This document shows positions 27,999 through 38,398 of a stretch of 64,000 nt of DNA, piece by piece. The stretch covers positions 2,294,001-2,358,000 of the forward strand of contig NC_067205.1 of NCBI RefSeq assembly GCF_026262505.1, given 5' to 3'. Source of the DNA: Trichomonas vaginalis G3 (Eukaryota; Parabasalia; Trichomonadida; Trichomonadidae). Numbering within the stretch: the stretch's first letter is position 1; each line of letters begins with the position of its first letter. Under the pieces are notes generated by a model. It searched no databases, was not told where the DNA came from, and saw nothing but the letters and a program-made list of their open reading frames with translations. The translations under genes and the position numbers were made by a program.

Positions 27999-28112
27999 TG
28001 ACGAAGTGCAAACGTTCACTTCGTGTCATAATGTAAAAATAACGCTATTTTTTTATAAAATTTGACGAAGTGCAAATCTTCACTTCGTGTCATAATGTAA
28101 AAATAACGTTTA
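27999..28112. repeat. Two 64-bp direct repeats with internal palindrome
   Basis: Units starting at 27999 and 28063 share TGACGAAGTGCAAA(C/T)(G/C)TTCAC, then TTCGTGTCATAATG and TAAAAATAACG. Inside each unit GACGAAGTG pairs with CACTTCGTGTC. They lie between the divergent 64-aa and KilA-N genes, close to the palindrome/TTCTACCCT module, and so are probably regulatory or replicative. Confidence 0.6.
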
Positions 28113-28146
28113 CCATGTAAAACGGTTGTGAAAAAAACAGGTGAAA

Positions 28147-28192
28147 AAACAGGTGAGATCTCACTTCTACCCTAAAATATATTTTTGCTGAA
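28147..28192. promoter_or_regulatory. Palindrome plus TTCTACCCTAA module, core copy
   Basis: GTGAGATCTCAC, a perfect 12-bp palindrome, is followed directly by TTCTACCCTAAAATATATTT and TTG. The same order is seen at 4055-4100 and, on the other strand, at 50140-50177. It precedes the KilA-N gene by about 210 bp. Confidence 0.55.
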
Positions 28193-28402
28193 TTCAGCAC
28201 AAAATTCTGAGTAAAATGGCATAAGATTGCTTCCCTCGGAAAACCGAGAGAAGAGATTCCGTATGAAAATCATGAAGCACAGCGAGTACGTAAGAAACCT
28301 TAGTCGCCAAAACTCTATGAAAATCATGAATTTCCTTAAGATAGAAAAAATAAAGTTAGTTTTATTTTTATTTATTTTTTTATTTTGTATGTAAGGACAG
28401 AT

Positions 28403-29200
28403 ATGTCAACATCAGAGAACACAACAACTGCTATCGTTCATGAAGCTATAAATGAAGAATATGAGTACATACAGTTTAACAAACAGTTACGTCTCATTCG
28501 TTCGGTCAAAGACGATATGTACCAAATGCAAAGTATTTTGACAGCATGTTTTGCTCCAGACACTAAACACGCAGACGACTGGTTCAAAAACCAAAGCACA
28601 CAAGAACTTTTGAGTGAAATTTCTCTAGACCGACTTTTTTCGGTCTTGCATAAAACACATGAAAATCGTAAAAATTTGCCAATAAATTTAAGAGGATATT
28701 ATGTACATAGACTTCTTGTAAATGCTGTTGCAATGTGGGCTTCGCCTCGTTATGCATGGCATGTTTACAGACTTCTTGACGAAATTCATAGACAAGAACG
28801 TGAAGAGATGGAAAAGAAACTTCATGCAAAAGATAAGTCATTGAAGCAAAAGATGAAGTCATTGAAGCAAAAGACAAAAAACATTCAGAAAAGAATACCA
28901 CGTTCGGTACCAAAAGGTAAGGAAAAGAACTATAAGTATATGATTTATACTGAAGAGATGGAAAATGAAGAAGATAAAGATATGGTTATGTTGCATTTAG
29001 TCAGAAGAAACAACAAAAGCTTTTACGACCTTGCTAAGATTTACAAATCTGACAGAAATTGGTTCTATCGCGAAAACTTACCGATTTCAATGACACCGAA
29101 TGAAGATGTGAAACAAATAGTTCAAGATACGTTACCTCAAACACACTATGATATGAAAGGTTGTACAATACTTACCTTCAAAGAAGATTGCCATTGTTAA
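28403..29200 (+). CDS. KilA-N domain protein, 265 aa
   Basis: The KilA-N region is at about residues 55-130: DWFKNQSTQELLSEIS (the 'W.....t.eli' segment), LPINLRGYYVHRLLVNAVAM and WASPRYAWHVYRLLDEI. The last two correspond to the family's 'G.yvhp.la...a.w.sp.fa..v...l'. A charged coiled coil follows (KSLKQKMKSLKQKTKNIQKR) and then a second conserved C-terminal part. KilA-N domains bind DNA in large DNA viruses and phages, and the family is greatly expanded in Trichomonas. I prefer ATG 28403 (MSTSENTTT) to the in-frame ATG 18 bases upstream. The frame looks whole. The two regulatory repeats upstream suggest controlled expression. Confidence 0.85.
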   Translation: MSTSENTTTAIVHEAINEEYEYIQFNKQLRLIRSVKDDMYQMQSILTACFAPDTKHADDWFKNQSTQELLSEISLDRLFSVLHKTHENRKNLPINLRGYYVHRLLVNAVAMWASPRYAWHVYRLLDEIHRQEREEMEKKLHAKDKSLKQKMKSLKQKTKNIQKRIPRSVPKGKEKNYKYMIYTEEMENEEDKDMVMLHLVRRNNKSFYDLAKIYKSDRNWFYRENLPISMTPNEDVKQIVQDTLPQTHYDMKGCTILTFKEDCHC

Positions 29201-29263
29201 AGGAAAAAATAACAGAGTATTTTGACAACTTCAAACAAGTAGGGTAGATGAACCATTTATTTT

Positions 29264-30137
29264 TCAAGCTTGACTTTTTACAATTTGAACTTTGTTCGCG
29301 TAGATATGAATTCTGAAAGAAGTATGAGGGTCTTGTATGACTTTGTACTTCTCCCATAGTTCATGTCTGTCAAACTTACCTGCCATGGACTCTTTCATAA
29401 GTTCCATGAAATCGTCTTCGGACAATCCGGGGAAAAGTATAATGTCAGTAAGTATTCTTTTAACATCCTTACTTAAACTCTTTGCTGTCTGTACACAAAT
29501 GACAACTGAGATGTTAAAGTGTCTGAGCTTCTTAAGAATTCGACACATGTCTTGTTCTCTGTTCTTTAACAAAGGATGAGAAAGCAAAGTCATCTAAGAT
29601 AAGAGACATCTATGAGGGTAAGTCTTCCAATCGTAAGATTGCATTTCTTCGAAATGTATTCTATCTCTTTCTGTTTGTTTCTGAAGTGTGTTTGTCTAAT
29701 ATTCTCTGCATTTCCTCATTTGGGTCTTTAAACTTAGAATTTATATACTCATTTATAGCATTATACTTCAAAACTCTTCTTTGGTACTTCTTTATCCAAT
29801 CTAACAACTCAGAGTCTTTTATACATACTAACTTAGACTTCTTTATAATATCTTTGAACGAATTGACGGTTTGGTCAAATTGACCAGAAGTACTACAAAT
29901 GACAACTAACTCATAGAATGGGTTCTTCTCATCTAGTTCTTGTTGTTGTGCAGCCATTTTAAGATAAGTGAAAGTCTTACCCGACCCAGGTGGTGCAATT
30001 AGACCTGTTATACCATTCTGAGCAAATAAGAACTTGTCATGTATAGGTTTTATCTGAGCATTTTCTAACTTCCTCTTGTTCTTGTTTAAAACATTCTCAA
30101 ATTTCTTGTCAATGTCAGCAAACTTTTTTTCTAACAT
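29264..30137 (-). pseudogene. A32/FtsK-HerA-type packaging ATPase (fossil)
   Basis: The N-terminal part has the Walker A segment GLIAPPGSGKTFTYLKM and the following strand YELVVICSTSGQ. The C-terminal part has LLSHPLLKNREQDMCRIL, then LRHFNISVVICVQTAKSLSK (sensor-type region with Gln) and FPGLSEDDFMELMKES. These are typical of the genome-packaging ATPases of Polintons, virophages and NCLDV. Broken, about one or two breaks. It diverges from the 30175 gene over a 37-bp spacer that contains TTTTTATC. Confidence 0.82.
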
Positions 30138-30174
30138 ATTTTTTAGAAAAATTAAAATTTTTATCTTTTAGAAA

Positions 30175-30628
30175 ATGTTAGCGATTTCGCTATCTATATT
30201 CGAGACAAACTTTTCGACAGCAAACATCTGTCGACCATAAAATCTTAACATAGTGTAAACAAGAAAAGGTGAATTTGTTCTAAAGTTCTGTTTCTGGGAA
30301 TATGACAAGAACCATAAAACATTAAGCAGAGCAGTCTTAAAATTTGTCAATGACAGACTTGTTGACAGAGATGACACCGATTGGAAAGATGAAGTCCAAC
30401 AAAAGTTCTTAGAATGCAAAGAAGACACATGCGCTGTTCTTGAAGATGAAATAGAAAACAGAATAGATGAGCTATTAAAGGACAAAGAACTTTTACATAA
30501 ATATGGTTCGGAGAAATTTGACATAACTCCACCAGAAAAGAAGAAGAGAAAAGAAAAGAAGAAAGAAAGTAGAAGAAGAGAAGAAAGAACCTGAACCAGT
30601 TCCAGAGAAAAAGAAATTTGACATGTAA
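30175..30628 (+). pseudogene. Hypothetical charged protein (fossil)
   Basis: The start ATG at 30175 follows ATTTTTATCTTTTAGAAA, a good element start motif. Protein-like sequence includes FVNDRLVDRDDTDWKDEVQQ, CAVLEDEIENRIDELLKDKE and a Lys-rich end. It appears to have a few breaks. No domain recognised. Confidence 0.4.
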
Positions 30629-30644
30629 AAATAAAATTTTATTT

Positions 30645-31065
30645 TTTTAGAACATTTCTGGGTCAATGTCAATGTTCTCTTCCTCTTTAGGAGTAAACAC
30701 TGGCTTAGACTCTAAAATCTTTTTACCCAATTTACCTTGAACTTCAACTATCTTAGACTCATAATATTCATAGTCGTCTGCTTTCTTTGGTTCATAAGGT
30801 ATAACAAGTTTGTATGCTTTGCCTTCTTTAAGGTTTGAAAACCTTCTGTCAAAATTTCTTTGACTGCTAACAAACCTTCTATGTCTAAGTCTTCAAATTT
30901 CGCACCGTTTTTAGTCACAATAGCAAACTTAACTGGTTCGATGTTTCCAAACTTTGCTGAATGAAGACTTTTCAAATGGTAGAAGTAAACATTCAAATAT
31001 GTGAATGGGTCTAGTTCTTCTTTAAGTCCTGACATGTACTTATTTACTGAGATGAATTTCGTCAT
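30645..31065 (-). pseudogene. Hypothetical protein, about 140 aa
   Basis: The motif TTTTTATCCGATAGAAAAG directly precedes ATG 31065 (MTKFISVNKYMSG). I take this as the true start rather than the ATG at 31110, whose first residues read through the promoter. It contains FTYLNVYFYHLKSLHSAKFG and VKFAIVTKNGAKFEDLDIEG and ends in an acidic tail. Possibly a single-strand-DNA-binding or replication accessory protein, given the helicase next door; this is speculation. About one break. Confidence 0.4.
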
Positions 31066-31119
31066 CTTTTCTATCGGATAAAAAAAAATATTTTTTTTAA
31101 ATTTACTCATAAAAAATTT

Positions 31120-32339
31120 TTCTTTGTATATACACCATTCTGTACGTCTAAAAGACTTTTGACATTTGCCAAGAATGTTCGTTTAGACGCTGTCATATAA
31201 CCATATTTTGACAATATTGTTTATACGAATCGTACAATGACCTTTCATCTAAACACTCAAAGTCAGTTTCATCTATGAACAGTTCATATACACTCTTGTT
31301 TGCTTCTAACAATGTTTGTCTCTCTTCGGTATGTGGAATTTGTCTTGGATTGAACTTTGAAATATCTAATGTCATAAAATATGAGAACAAGTGGTTGTAA
31401 AAGTCAGATGTCAAAGTTTCTGCTAAGTCGTCAAAATATTCTGTATCTTGCATATGAGAATCTGACGTTCTGACAACTACATATCTTCTGTCAGAACTTT
31501 CTAACTTCATCGGAACAGCATTGTTTGAAACCATAATGAAGTTTGCAACATTTTCACAAACTCTTTGGTCTTTATATTTTCTTTCAACAACTCCAACTTT
31601 GTCTGTTATAAGACTCTTCAAAGCATCTGAGTTCAAAACTTTGTTTGTATCTATACTTTGAAGTTCATTGCAAACTATAAGTTTCATATTCTCTATTGAG
31701 GAGTTAAACTTGCCACAGATGTTTTCTAAGTTTGTCATATTCGGATTCGAATAGCCCTCTAACAGTTTGCACAAAATATCTGTAAAGAATGTGTTCTTAC
31801 CAGTTCCTTGTTTTCCAATTATAATGAGAGCAGTTTCATTTTTAGCACTTGGATGTTGTAAGATGTTTGCAAACCAACATAAGATATACTCATAGACTCT
31901 TTCGTTTCCATTGCATATAATTTCTTTGACATGGTCTAACCAAGCTTCTATAATATTTTCTTTCCATTCTACTTGTTCGTATTTATATCCAGTGAAGATA
32001 GAATAGAAGTTTGGAGAAGGTGTATAGAACTTTATACCTCGAACTGAAAAATCTTCAAGTTTGACAATAAGATATCCCAAGCATCTAACATCTTCATGCC
32101 AACTTGTACGACTTTTATTTTCTTAAGTTTCTGTCTACATTCTTGTTCTGAAACTATTGTCGCTTAGGTTTGTTAAAGACTACATCCCATTCTTTCATAA
32201 CATAACATTCTGGCTGGGCAGAGTCGACATAAATGACTAAACGTTTCAAATTCTCGACTGCTTTGTTATAGTCTCGAAATGGACACATATTTCTGAATGC
32301 TTGGAAGTCATAAAAATCTGAAACATCTATTCTGTACAT
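31120..32339 (-). pseudogene. D5-like superfamily 3 helicase (primase-helicase type)
   Basis: The long open part (31193-32080) carries Walker A IIIGKQGTGKNTFF, Walker B-like LIVCNELQSID, sensor-1 region VANFIMVSNNAVP and the arginine-rich SSDRRYVVVRTSD. This is the motif order of viral D5/SF3 helicases, which act as replicative hexamers. A short frame before it (MYRIDVSDFYDFQAFRNMCP) is preceded by the T-rich start motif. The region is broken, about one or two breaks. SF3 helicases are usual in virophages and Polinton-like viruses but not in classical Polintons. Confidence 0.85.
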
Positions 32340-32369
32340 TTTTTATAAAAATAAAAAAAATATTTTTTT

Positions 32370-33165
32370 TATTCTTGACTTTGTTGTTGCATTTGTTGCA
32401 TTTGTTGTTCTTGAGCTATTTGTTGTTGAAGTTGTTCTTGTAATACAATACTTTCACCAGTTGCATCTTCCAATTCGAAACTTTCTGCCGTCATTGACAA
32501 ATACATAGGACATAAAAAGTTTTACAGGAACAAAGTTTGCGTCAACTAATGTAACGTTATACTTGCCAAAGTGTTTGAGTTCACTAAGGTTGAAAATTCT
32601 GCATTCGAATGAACAATAGGCAAACCAGCAGAGAAAGTATTGTTTATACGCATAAGTATCTTTTGGTCATAATAGTTTCTGTCGACATTCGAATAACACT
32701 TTGAACCTAAGTTTTGAAACAATATATAAGATTGGTGTGCTTAATGTCAATGGAATAGACATTCCTTGTATGACACCTTTTCCTGTTATAGGAAACTGTT
32801 GGTAGTAAAAACCAGATATAAGTTTTTTTTATAGCTCATATTCGTTTATAGTAAACTCAGTCGGACATCCAAACATAATGAAACCTGCTCTAGTTGCAGC
32901 ACATGTTACACCCGTACTTAAAGTATTAAATAAGTCAACAAAACCTGTTGGTGGTATATCTGAGTAAGTATCTTCAAAGGAGTATTTTTTACCATTCACA
33001 ACAATAAAGTCTTCTGGTGTCAAAAGAGCAAAACAGGCTTAGTCGTCATTGTGTTTAAAGTTAGTTTACAATACCGTCCTTGAGGACTTTGTAAGTTTGT
33101 TGTTATAGAATTATATGACTCAGGGTTTTAGTCGTAATAGTATAAACCATTATATCTTCTGCCAT
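32370..33165 (-). pseudogene. Hypothetical structural-type protein (fossil)
   Basis: The best segment is 32829-33023 (DFIVVNGKKYSFEDTYSDIP, then FVDLFNTLSTGVTCAATRAG). The C-terminal end is very Gln-rich (EQLQQQIAQEQQMQQMQQQS). It has several breaks. Predicted beta-rich character and its place between helicase and capsid genes suggest a virion protein; I cannot name the family. Confidence 0.35.
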
Positions 33166-33176
33166 TTATATATATT

Positions 33177-33419
33177 TTAAAAGTTTTTCTGAAAGTGGAG
33201 AAGAACTTCATCTAAACTTTCACATGGCGTTTCTTGAAGTTCTCTGTCTAAGAAGTTCAAATATTTTGTAAAGACATAGAACTTTCCTTTGTCTACACGA
33301 ACAAACAAAACAGGGTCTTTCATATCGTTCAAAAGTGTGTAAAGTCCTTTACATGAAATAAAGTCTATATTATTTTTCTTCAAACATCTTTCAAGAAGTT
33401 TTGACATTTTACTTAGCAA
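33177..33419 (-). CDS. 80-aa hypothetical protein
   Basis: The frame looks whole: LLERCLKKNNIDFISCKGLY, then DPVLFVRVDKGKFYVFTKYL and an acidic end. The start is preceded by TTAAAATTTATTTGCTAAGT, a weaker form of the element motif. No domain recognised. Confidence 0.45.
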   Translation of the reverse strand: MLSKMSKLLERCLKKNNIDFISCKGLYTLLNDMKDPVLFVRVDKGKFYVFTKYLNFLDRELQETPCESLDEVLLHFQKNF

Positions 33420-33424
33420 ATAAA

Positions 33425-33989
33425 TTTTAATGAAATGTTGTGGTCGTCAAATATTTTTATGACGTCTGGGAAACTATATTTTAAGTTCAACGTTTCACCT
33501 CCTTTCATAACGTATATCTTGTCAATGGCATTATATGAAACACCACAGCAACTAATGTCGGGTTCTATTCTTTGATGTTTATATCGTCTGCCTCTGTCAA
33601 AAGTTTCAATAGTTCTTTCAAGACTTCATGAGGTGCAATGACATATGAGTTCACTTTTACAGGGTTGTGTTCGACCAAGTTTAACATTATACCTAAAGCT
33701 TGACAAATCTTCTCCTGAGTTTGAAGTTTGTCTTTCAGTTGTTGGTAGTCGTTTCGAATATCTGCAACAGAACTTAAGTCTCTGCTAACTTCAGGATATG
33801 TTGGTTCTTTTACAGGAACAATTGTTATACCATCTTCGTCTTCGTTGGTTTCCCCACTTCAACATCTCTGTCTTTGACATTGACAATAACACTTTGACTG
33901 TTTGTTTGAGTTGGTGAATTTAACTTCACATCTGCCACCGCCATTAAACCTTTTGAAACACTCACGCTTCTATTTTTCGGAAATGACAT
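33425..33989 (-). pseudogene. Hypothetical protein (fossil)
   Basis: Starts MSFPKNRSVSVSKGLMAVAD directly after TTTTTATTCTAAGTAAA. A later segment reads DYQQLKDKLQTQEKICQALG and ELLKLLTEADDI. Several breaks. It is divergently paired with a plus-strand gene at 34008 across an 18-bp spacer, like the other bidirectional start pairs. Confidence 0.4.
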
Positions 33990-34007
33990 TTTACTTAGAA
34001 TAAAAAG

Positions 34008-34330
34008 ATGGACGTATTCGGATATCTCTTCGAATTGAAGCAAACAAAGTTTACACACACAAACAATACAAATACATTGACAGAATAGTTCTTTATACAA
34101 ACAATGGTAAATGTTATAGAATAGCAGTCTTTGCTGAACCAAAAATATTTTCCATAAAGCAAAGAAAGTTGGTATAACTGAAATGGTGAAAGTTCTTGAC
34201 GTTGACAAAAATATAACAACAAAACTTACAGATATTTCTAAAGGTAAGTTTATCTTACAATATTATGTCAAAACTGGCGTACTGTCAATATTTGACGGAG
34301 AGAAGTCAGTTCAAGAACAACTTACTGACC
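34008..34330 (+). pseudogene. Small hypothetical protein (fossil)
   Basis: A plus-strand gene relic starting MDVFGYLFELKQTKFTHTNN, with later segments NNGKCYRIAVFAEPKIFS and GKFILQYYVKTGVLSIFDGE. It is broken and ends against the convergent capsid gene. No family recognised. Confidence 0.35.
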
Positions 34331-35923
34331 TGCTGCCAAAATCTGCTCGATGGAAGCTGTCGTTATGCCAATCTGAGGAGCCCAGCAGGTTTCATCGAAC
34401 GAATCTTCAAAAGAGCATCTTCCGTGAAAAGTGCTATTGGTTTTTGTAAACTTCTTTGCTCTCAGTTCATCTGGACCGTCTCTGTCACCAGTATATTGTA
34501 TTTGAACTGTACCAACAGTTTGAAATACCACCCATAAAGTCTTCTGAGTCAGCAAATGGAATGCCAAGCCAAAATTTGAACGGTCTCCATTTGTATATTG
34601 AGTTTTTTGACCTCCTGTATGAGTCCATACTTTCACATATGGCATAATAGAACTTTGCATTTCAGGGTTAATGGTCGTTGTGAAGTTGTTGTTAAAGTTC
34701 ATAGCATCTAATGTCAAGTTGTATGACCTCATATCCTCAACTGTAGAATATTCTTCTCTTGGATAATATTTGCCATCTATGTTTATATGATATTTAATAC
34801 CAGGGTTGTAGAAACAAGAATAGTCATTTATATTTCGTCTGAACAGTACAAACATAGTATCTGCATGTTTCATTGCAGTTGTTAAAGCAATATCTGTTCT
34901 TGCACCTGGGTCAGCACTTTGGTTTCCAACTTCACCTGCAAAGTCTTTGACAGATATTTGGTGTATAGGGAACATAAGTGGAACTGCAATATATTTGGCA
35001 GCTAAAGCATTTGAAATATCTGGGTCCAACATATAGACTGCAAGTCTGCTTTCTTTCTTGCATTCAAAACTTTTCGCATGTAAACTTAACTGGGTCCAAG
35101 CAGTTCCAGCAGCATTGAAATAATAGTTTACTTCATTGTTTGAAGTTTGAGAAACAAAGTCTAAGTCAACTTTGTCTTTGCAAAAGTCACAGAACTTGGC
35201 TCCACCAGTTCCAGCTACAGTAATTGCTGAATGGGTCTTGTGTTGGTGCAATGACTAAGTTATTTTTGCTTGGAGTAAGTTCAATAGAAATTTTTCCTGC
35301 CCAGTTTGGCAAGTATCTTAAAAACCTGAAAGATGAGGAAAGATGACAAAGGAACTCTAAGTTTCAGTTTTACTTTAGTGGCAGCTTTCCATCTGAACCA
35401 GAAAGGTTAACATAAACTCCTGGAACGTTAGGGTCAAGTCTTCTTATTTTCTCAATATTTGCATACTGGTCTGTTTGTTCTCTAGCTTGTGGTTGTACTG
35501 AGTTTCTCAAAGCGAACCATTCATAGTTTGCCCATGTTACTGTTTGAACTAAGTCAGAGTTAGAATATATCTTATATCCATGAAAACTTCTGGAGCATAT
35601 TGGTATCCGACATAGAAAATTCCATTGCAACCTTTCTTGTCAGACAACTTGGCAGAAGGTTTTATTTCAATGTCTTGTTCCACGTATAAGAATGAGTTGT
35701 CAATAGAAATAATATGAAACCTGTCGCAAGCAATATCTACTGTTGTTGAAGAACCTTCTCCAAACTCACCTACGTTTCCATAAGAAACAGCAGTTGTATA
35801 TTCGTAAGTTCCAGGAACTATTTCTGACCTTCTAATGGCATTGTCGCATTCGTTATACCATTCGGAAACATTTCCGTTCATGGCATCCAAAACTGTTGGC
35901 GTTATATTCTGAGCGGCGTACAT
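34322..35923 (-). pseudogene. Major capsid protein candidate (double jelly-roll type), fossil
   Basis: The size class (about 530 codons), beta-rich sequence and position next to helicase and ATPase fit the Polinton major capsid protein. A central segment RYLPNWAGKISIEL matches the FIPAFAGNIQLKV block of the whole 524-aa capsid candidate of element C. Other recognisable parts are NDYSCFYNPGIKYHINIDGK and the N-terminal NITPTVLDAMNGNVSEWYNE. Broken, about two or three breaks. The start is preceded by TATTTTTACCCATATGAA. The capsid assignment is inference from these features. Confidence 0.65.
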
Positions 35924-35969
35924 TTCATATGGGTAAAAATATAGAATAGTTGGATTTATGTGTCATAAT

Positions 35970-36757
35970 AGAACCACTCGGACCAAGCTTTACTTTCTTC
36001 CTGACTGAGTTTTTAACTCTTCTTTTTTCCTTCATTGCCACTACTTTCACTAGATGAAGTTACTTCTTCACTACTTTCACTTTGTTCTACTCTTCTTCTT
36101 TGGTGTCGCTTTTGGTAACTTGCCCTCTGCTTCAAGTTGTTGCATCTTTGCCTCATGTTCACCTAGTATGTTGTAAATTTCCCATGTCCTTTTGCCTTTG
36201 GGCTCTGGTCGCCCATTCAGGTAACCTATATCCTAGAAAGATTTTGTCATAGTTTGTATTTGAGTCTTCGCTTTATTGTTTGCATGACCTCTTTCCTGAG
36301 TTTCCGGTTCAAGCTCTTCAAACAGAGCTTGTCCATATGGAATAAGCTCGTTTCCAAATATATGTTTTTGTAGCCATTTGGTTTTCTTTCCATGTTACCA
36401 ATAATATCTTTTGTGAATGGGAAAGCTTTTACCCAATGTTTCAGTCTTGCGTCATTTATTTCTGTAGTTGGTTTTATTTTGTCAAGGAACATGTTTTTCA
36501 ATACTAACATTTCATTTGGTACTGTCCATTTGAGTTTTCTTAAATATTCATCCCTTCTCGGTTCATTGTCTGCAAAGTAAGTTTTTATGACATTTTGCAA
36601 ACTTTCGTTTGCAAGGTCATGTACAATAGGTTCTCTTCCCTTCTATCTCCCTAACTTTCTTTCTAAACTCTTCACCAAATATACCATCTTTATGGTTCTG
36701 TGTAGTTCTTTGAGATAAATGTTTTAGAACGTCAGGTGTTATATTTCCATCAGCCAT
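35970..36757 (-). pseudogene. Hypothetical basic protein (fossil)
   Basis: A minus-strand gene relic upstream of the capsid gene, starting MADGNITPDVLKHLSQRTTQ. Segments EEFRKKVREIEGKR and RLKHWVKAFPFTKDIIGNME and a Lys/Ser-rich acidic end are visible. It has a few breaks. The role is unknown; the position suggests a virion or assembly protein. Confidence 0.35.
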
Positions 36758-36759
36758 GT

Positions 36760-37404
36760 TCATTTCATACTGTTCAAAATATCTGCATCTTTCATATCTT
36801 TCAATGGCATTAAAGCCGCGCTGAAAATACCAGCTATATCTGGTTCACCATTCACTTCCATTGCGTCTACAACTTCTTGGAATTGTGGTTGTAAGTTTAT
36901 GAACCACCTATCCGGATTAGCTTTATGACCCCATCTCATTGTAGTTCCATAGTCTGCAGAAACAAAAGTAGGTTTGTTTCCATATTGGTTAGGTTCTGAA
37001 TGAACTTTAAACAATGTTTCATTTCTATATGTTTTGTTGAAATTTAACCTTTTATTTTCACCGAGTTCAGCCAAAGATTGAACGTTATATGGTCGTAAGT
37101 AAAAAGGATTGTTGTATTTGCGTACACTTTCTTTCAGTTCTTCCATTCTATGCTGAATATTTTCATCTGATGTTGGAGTCTTTTGTATGTCGGCGAACAT
37201 TTTTCGATATTCTTCTACTATGTCAGCCGAATTTTTCTTAGACTCTTGGAAAGATTCCATATTCTCCGCATACACTTGTTGAGGGTCAAGATTTTTCGGC
37301 TGTTCCAAATCTTCATCTAGTTCTGTGAAGTTAGTTTCCAAAGGAGGGACTTGTTCGTTTCCTTCAGGCTCTTCTAGCTGTTGTTGCTGAACTATTTCTT
37401 CCAT
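36760..37404 (-). CDS. 214-aa open segment of unknown virion-region protein
   Basis: An acidic, Gln/Glu-rich N-terminal part (EEIVQQQQLEEPEGNEQVPP) is followed by a more ordered region (YNNPFYLRPYNVQSLAELGE, KPTFVSADYGTTMRWGHKAN, FQEVVDAMEVNGEPDIAGIF). It is one of a row of same-strand open stretches between 36.7 and 39.0 kb. Whether they belong to one gene or several cannot be told from the sequence alone. No family recognised. Confidence 0.4.
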   Translation of the reverse strand: MEEIVQQQQLEEPEGNEQVPPLETNFTELDEDLEQPKNLDPQQVYAENMESFQESKKNSADIVEEYRKMFADIQKTPTSDENIQHRMEELKESVRKYNNPFYLRPYNVQSLAELGENKRLNFNKTYRNETLFKVHSEPNQYGNKPTFVSADYGTTMRWGHKANPDRWFINLQPQFQEVVDAMEVNGEPDIAGIFSAALMPLKDMKDADILNSMK

Positions 37405-37513
37405 GTCTGGTTGTATCTGAACTTCTTCCTGTGAGTTTCTTGTACCTCATCTGCTGGCATTTCATATATTCCGAGACCGTTTTTAACAAGTTCCCTATCT
37501 AAGTCATCCGGAC

Positions 37514-37807
37514 TCATAACCTTTCTTCTTTCGTTCCGTCTCTATTTTTTACGCGTTTCATGAAGAGAGTTGAATTATCATTTAGCTCTGACACCAAATA
37601 TCTCGGAGTAAATTCAGTCATGTCATTTGGATGATATGCTATTAAATCATATCCCTTAGCGAGCTTGTATTTTCCAGGTTTGAAATTATATCCCATTTGG
37701 TGCTGAACCATAAAGCTAAATAGGTTCGGGTCAGTATTTCCTTCCTTGAACTTTCTAATAGCTTCTTTATATCTGTCACTAAAGTCAAGAGTATCTGGGG
37801 TAACCAT
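37514..37807 (-). CDS. 97-aa open segment, unknown
   Basis: Reads DTLDFSDRYKEAIRKFKEGN, FSFMVQHQMGYNFKPGKYKL and YLVSELNDNSTLFMKRVKNR. Ordered, beta/alpha mixed composition, part of the same minus-strand row. No domain recognised. Confidence 0.35.
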   Translation of the reverse strand: MVTPDTLDFSDRYKEAIRKFKEGNTDPNLFSFMVQHQMGYNFKPGKYKLAKGYDLIAYHPNDMTEFTPRYLVSELNDNSTLFMKRVKNRDGTKEERL

Positions 37808-37825
37808 AGTCTTCCTTAAGCATTT

Positions 37826-38308
37826 TTAAGAATTCTTGGTTTCCTTGTTCTCTACTTCTTTTATGTCCTTGCTCTGTTTGTGGTTGTTGTTGTGCAGGGT
37901 TTTGAACTGTTGGTTTGGTTGTTGCAGTGTTTTGAACTGTTGGTTGTGGTGCAGGTTTTGAACTGTTGGTTGTGTGCAGTGTTTTGAACTGTTGGTTGTG
38001 TGCAGTGTTTTGAACTGTTGGTTTTGGTTGTTGTTGTGTGCATGCCTGTGTCTGTGTCCATGTGACGATGTAAATGTTTTAGGTAGTCCTGGTGCAGGTG
38101 CTTCTCTTGGAGGGTTTGGTGGTATATAAGTTCCACCAGCTGGCACATATGTTCCATCTGCAGCATAATGTCCTACCTGACTTTTCGTTTTTAAGAAAGC
38201 ATTTACTAGGTCTGTTTTTGGTCTGTTGTAACTCTTTTTCTTGACTTTCCACAACAGTTGCTCTAACGGCGTCATAGGCACTTTGAACTGCTTGTCTCGT
38301 TGCTGCAT
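37826..38308 (-). CDS. 160-aa segment with short tandem repeats
   Basis: The N-terminal part (EQLLWKVKKKSYNRPKTDLV, AADGTYVPAGGTYIPPNPP) leads into a His/Asn-rich stretch and then several degenerate copies of NQQFKTL / TVQN (DNA about 37880-38030, CAGTTCAAAAC-type repeats). The repeats stay open in more than one frame, so their coding frame is uncertain. Role unknown. Confidence 0.35.
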   Translation of the reverse strand: MQQRDKQFKVPMTPLEQLLWKVKKKSYNRPKTDLVNAFLKTKSQVGHYAADGTYVPAGGTYIPPNPPREAPAPGLPKTFTSSHGHRHRHAHNNNQNQQFKTLHTTNSSKHCTQPTVQNLHHNQQFKTLQQPNQQFKTLHNNNHKQSKDIKEVENKETKNS

Positions 38309-38398
38309 CTGTTATTTTTCGTCATATTTTGTGCTACTTCTCTTAACTCTTTGTCGAAACCTTCAGACTTCAGTTTTCTTTCCAGATGAGAAGTCGTT

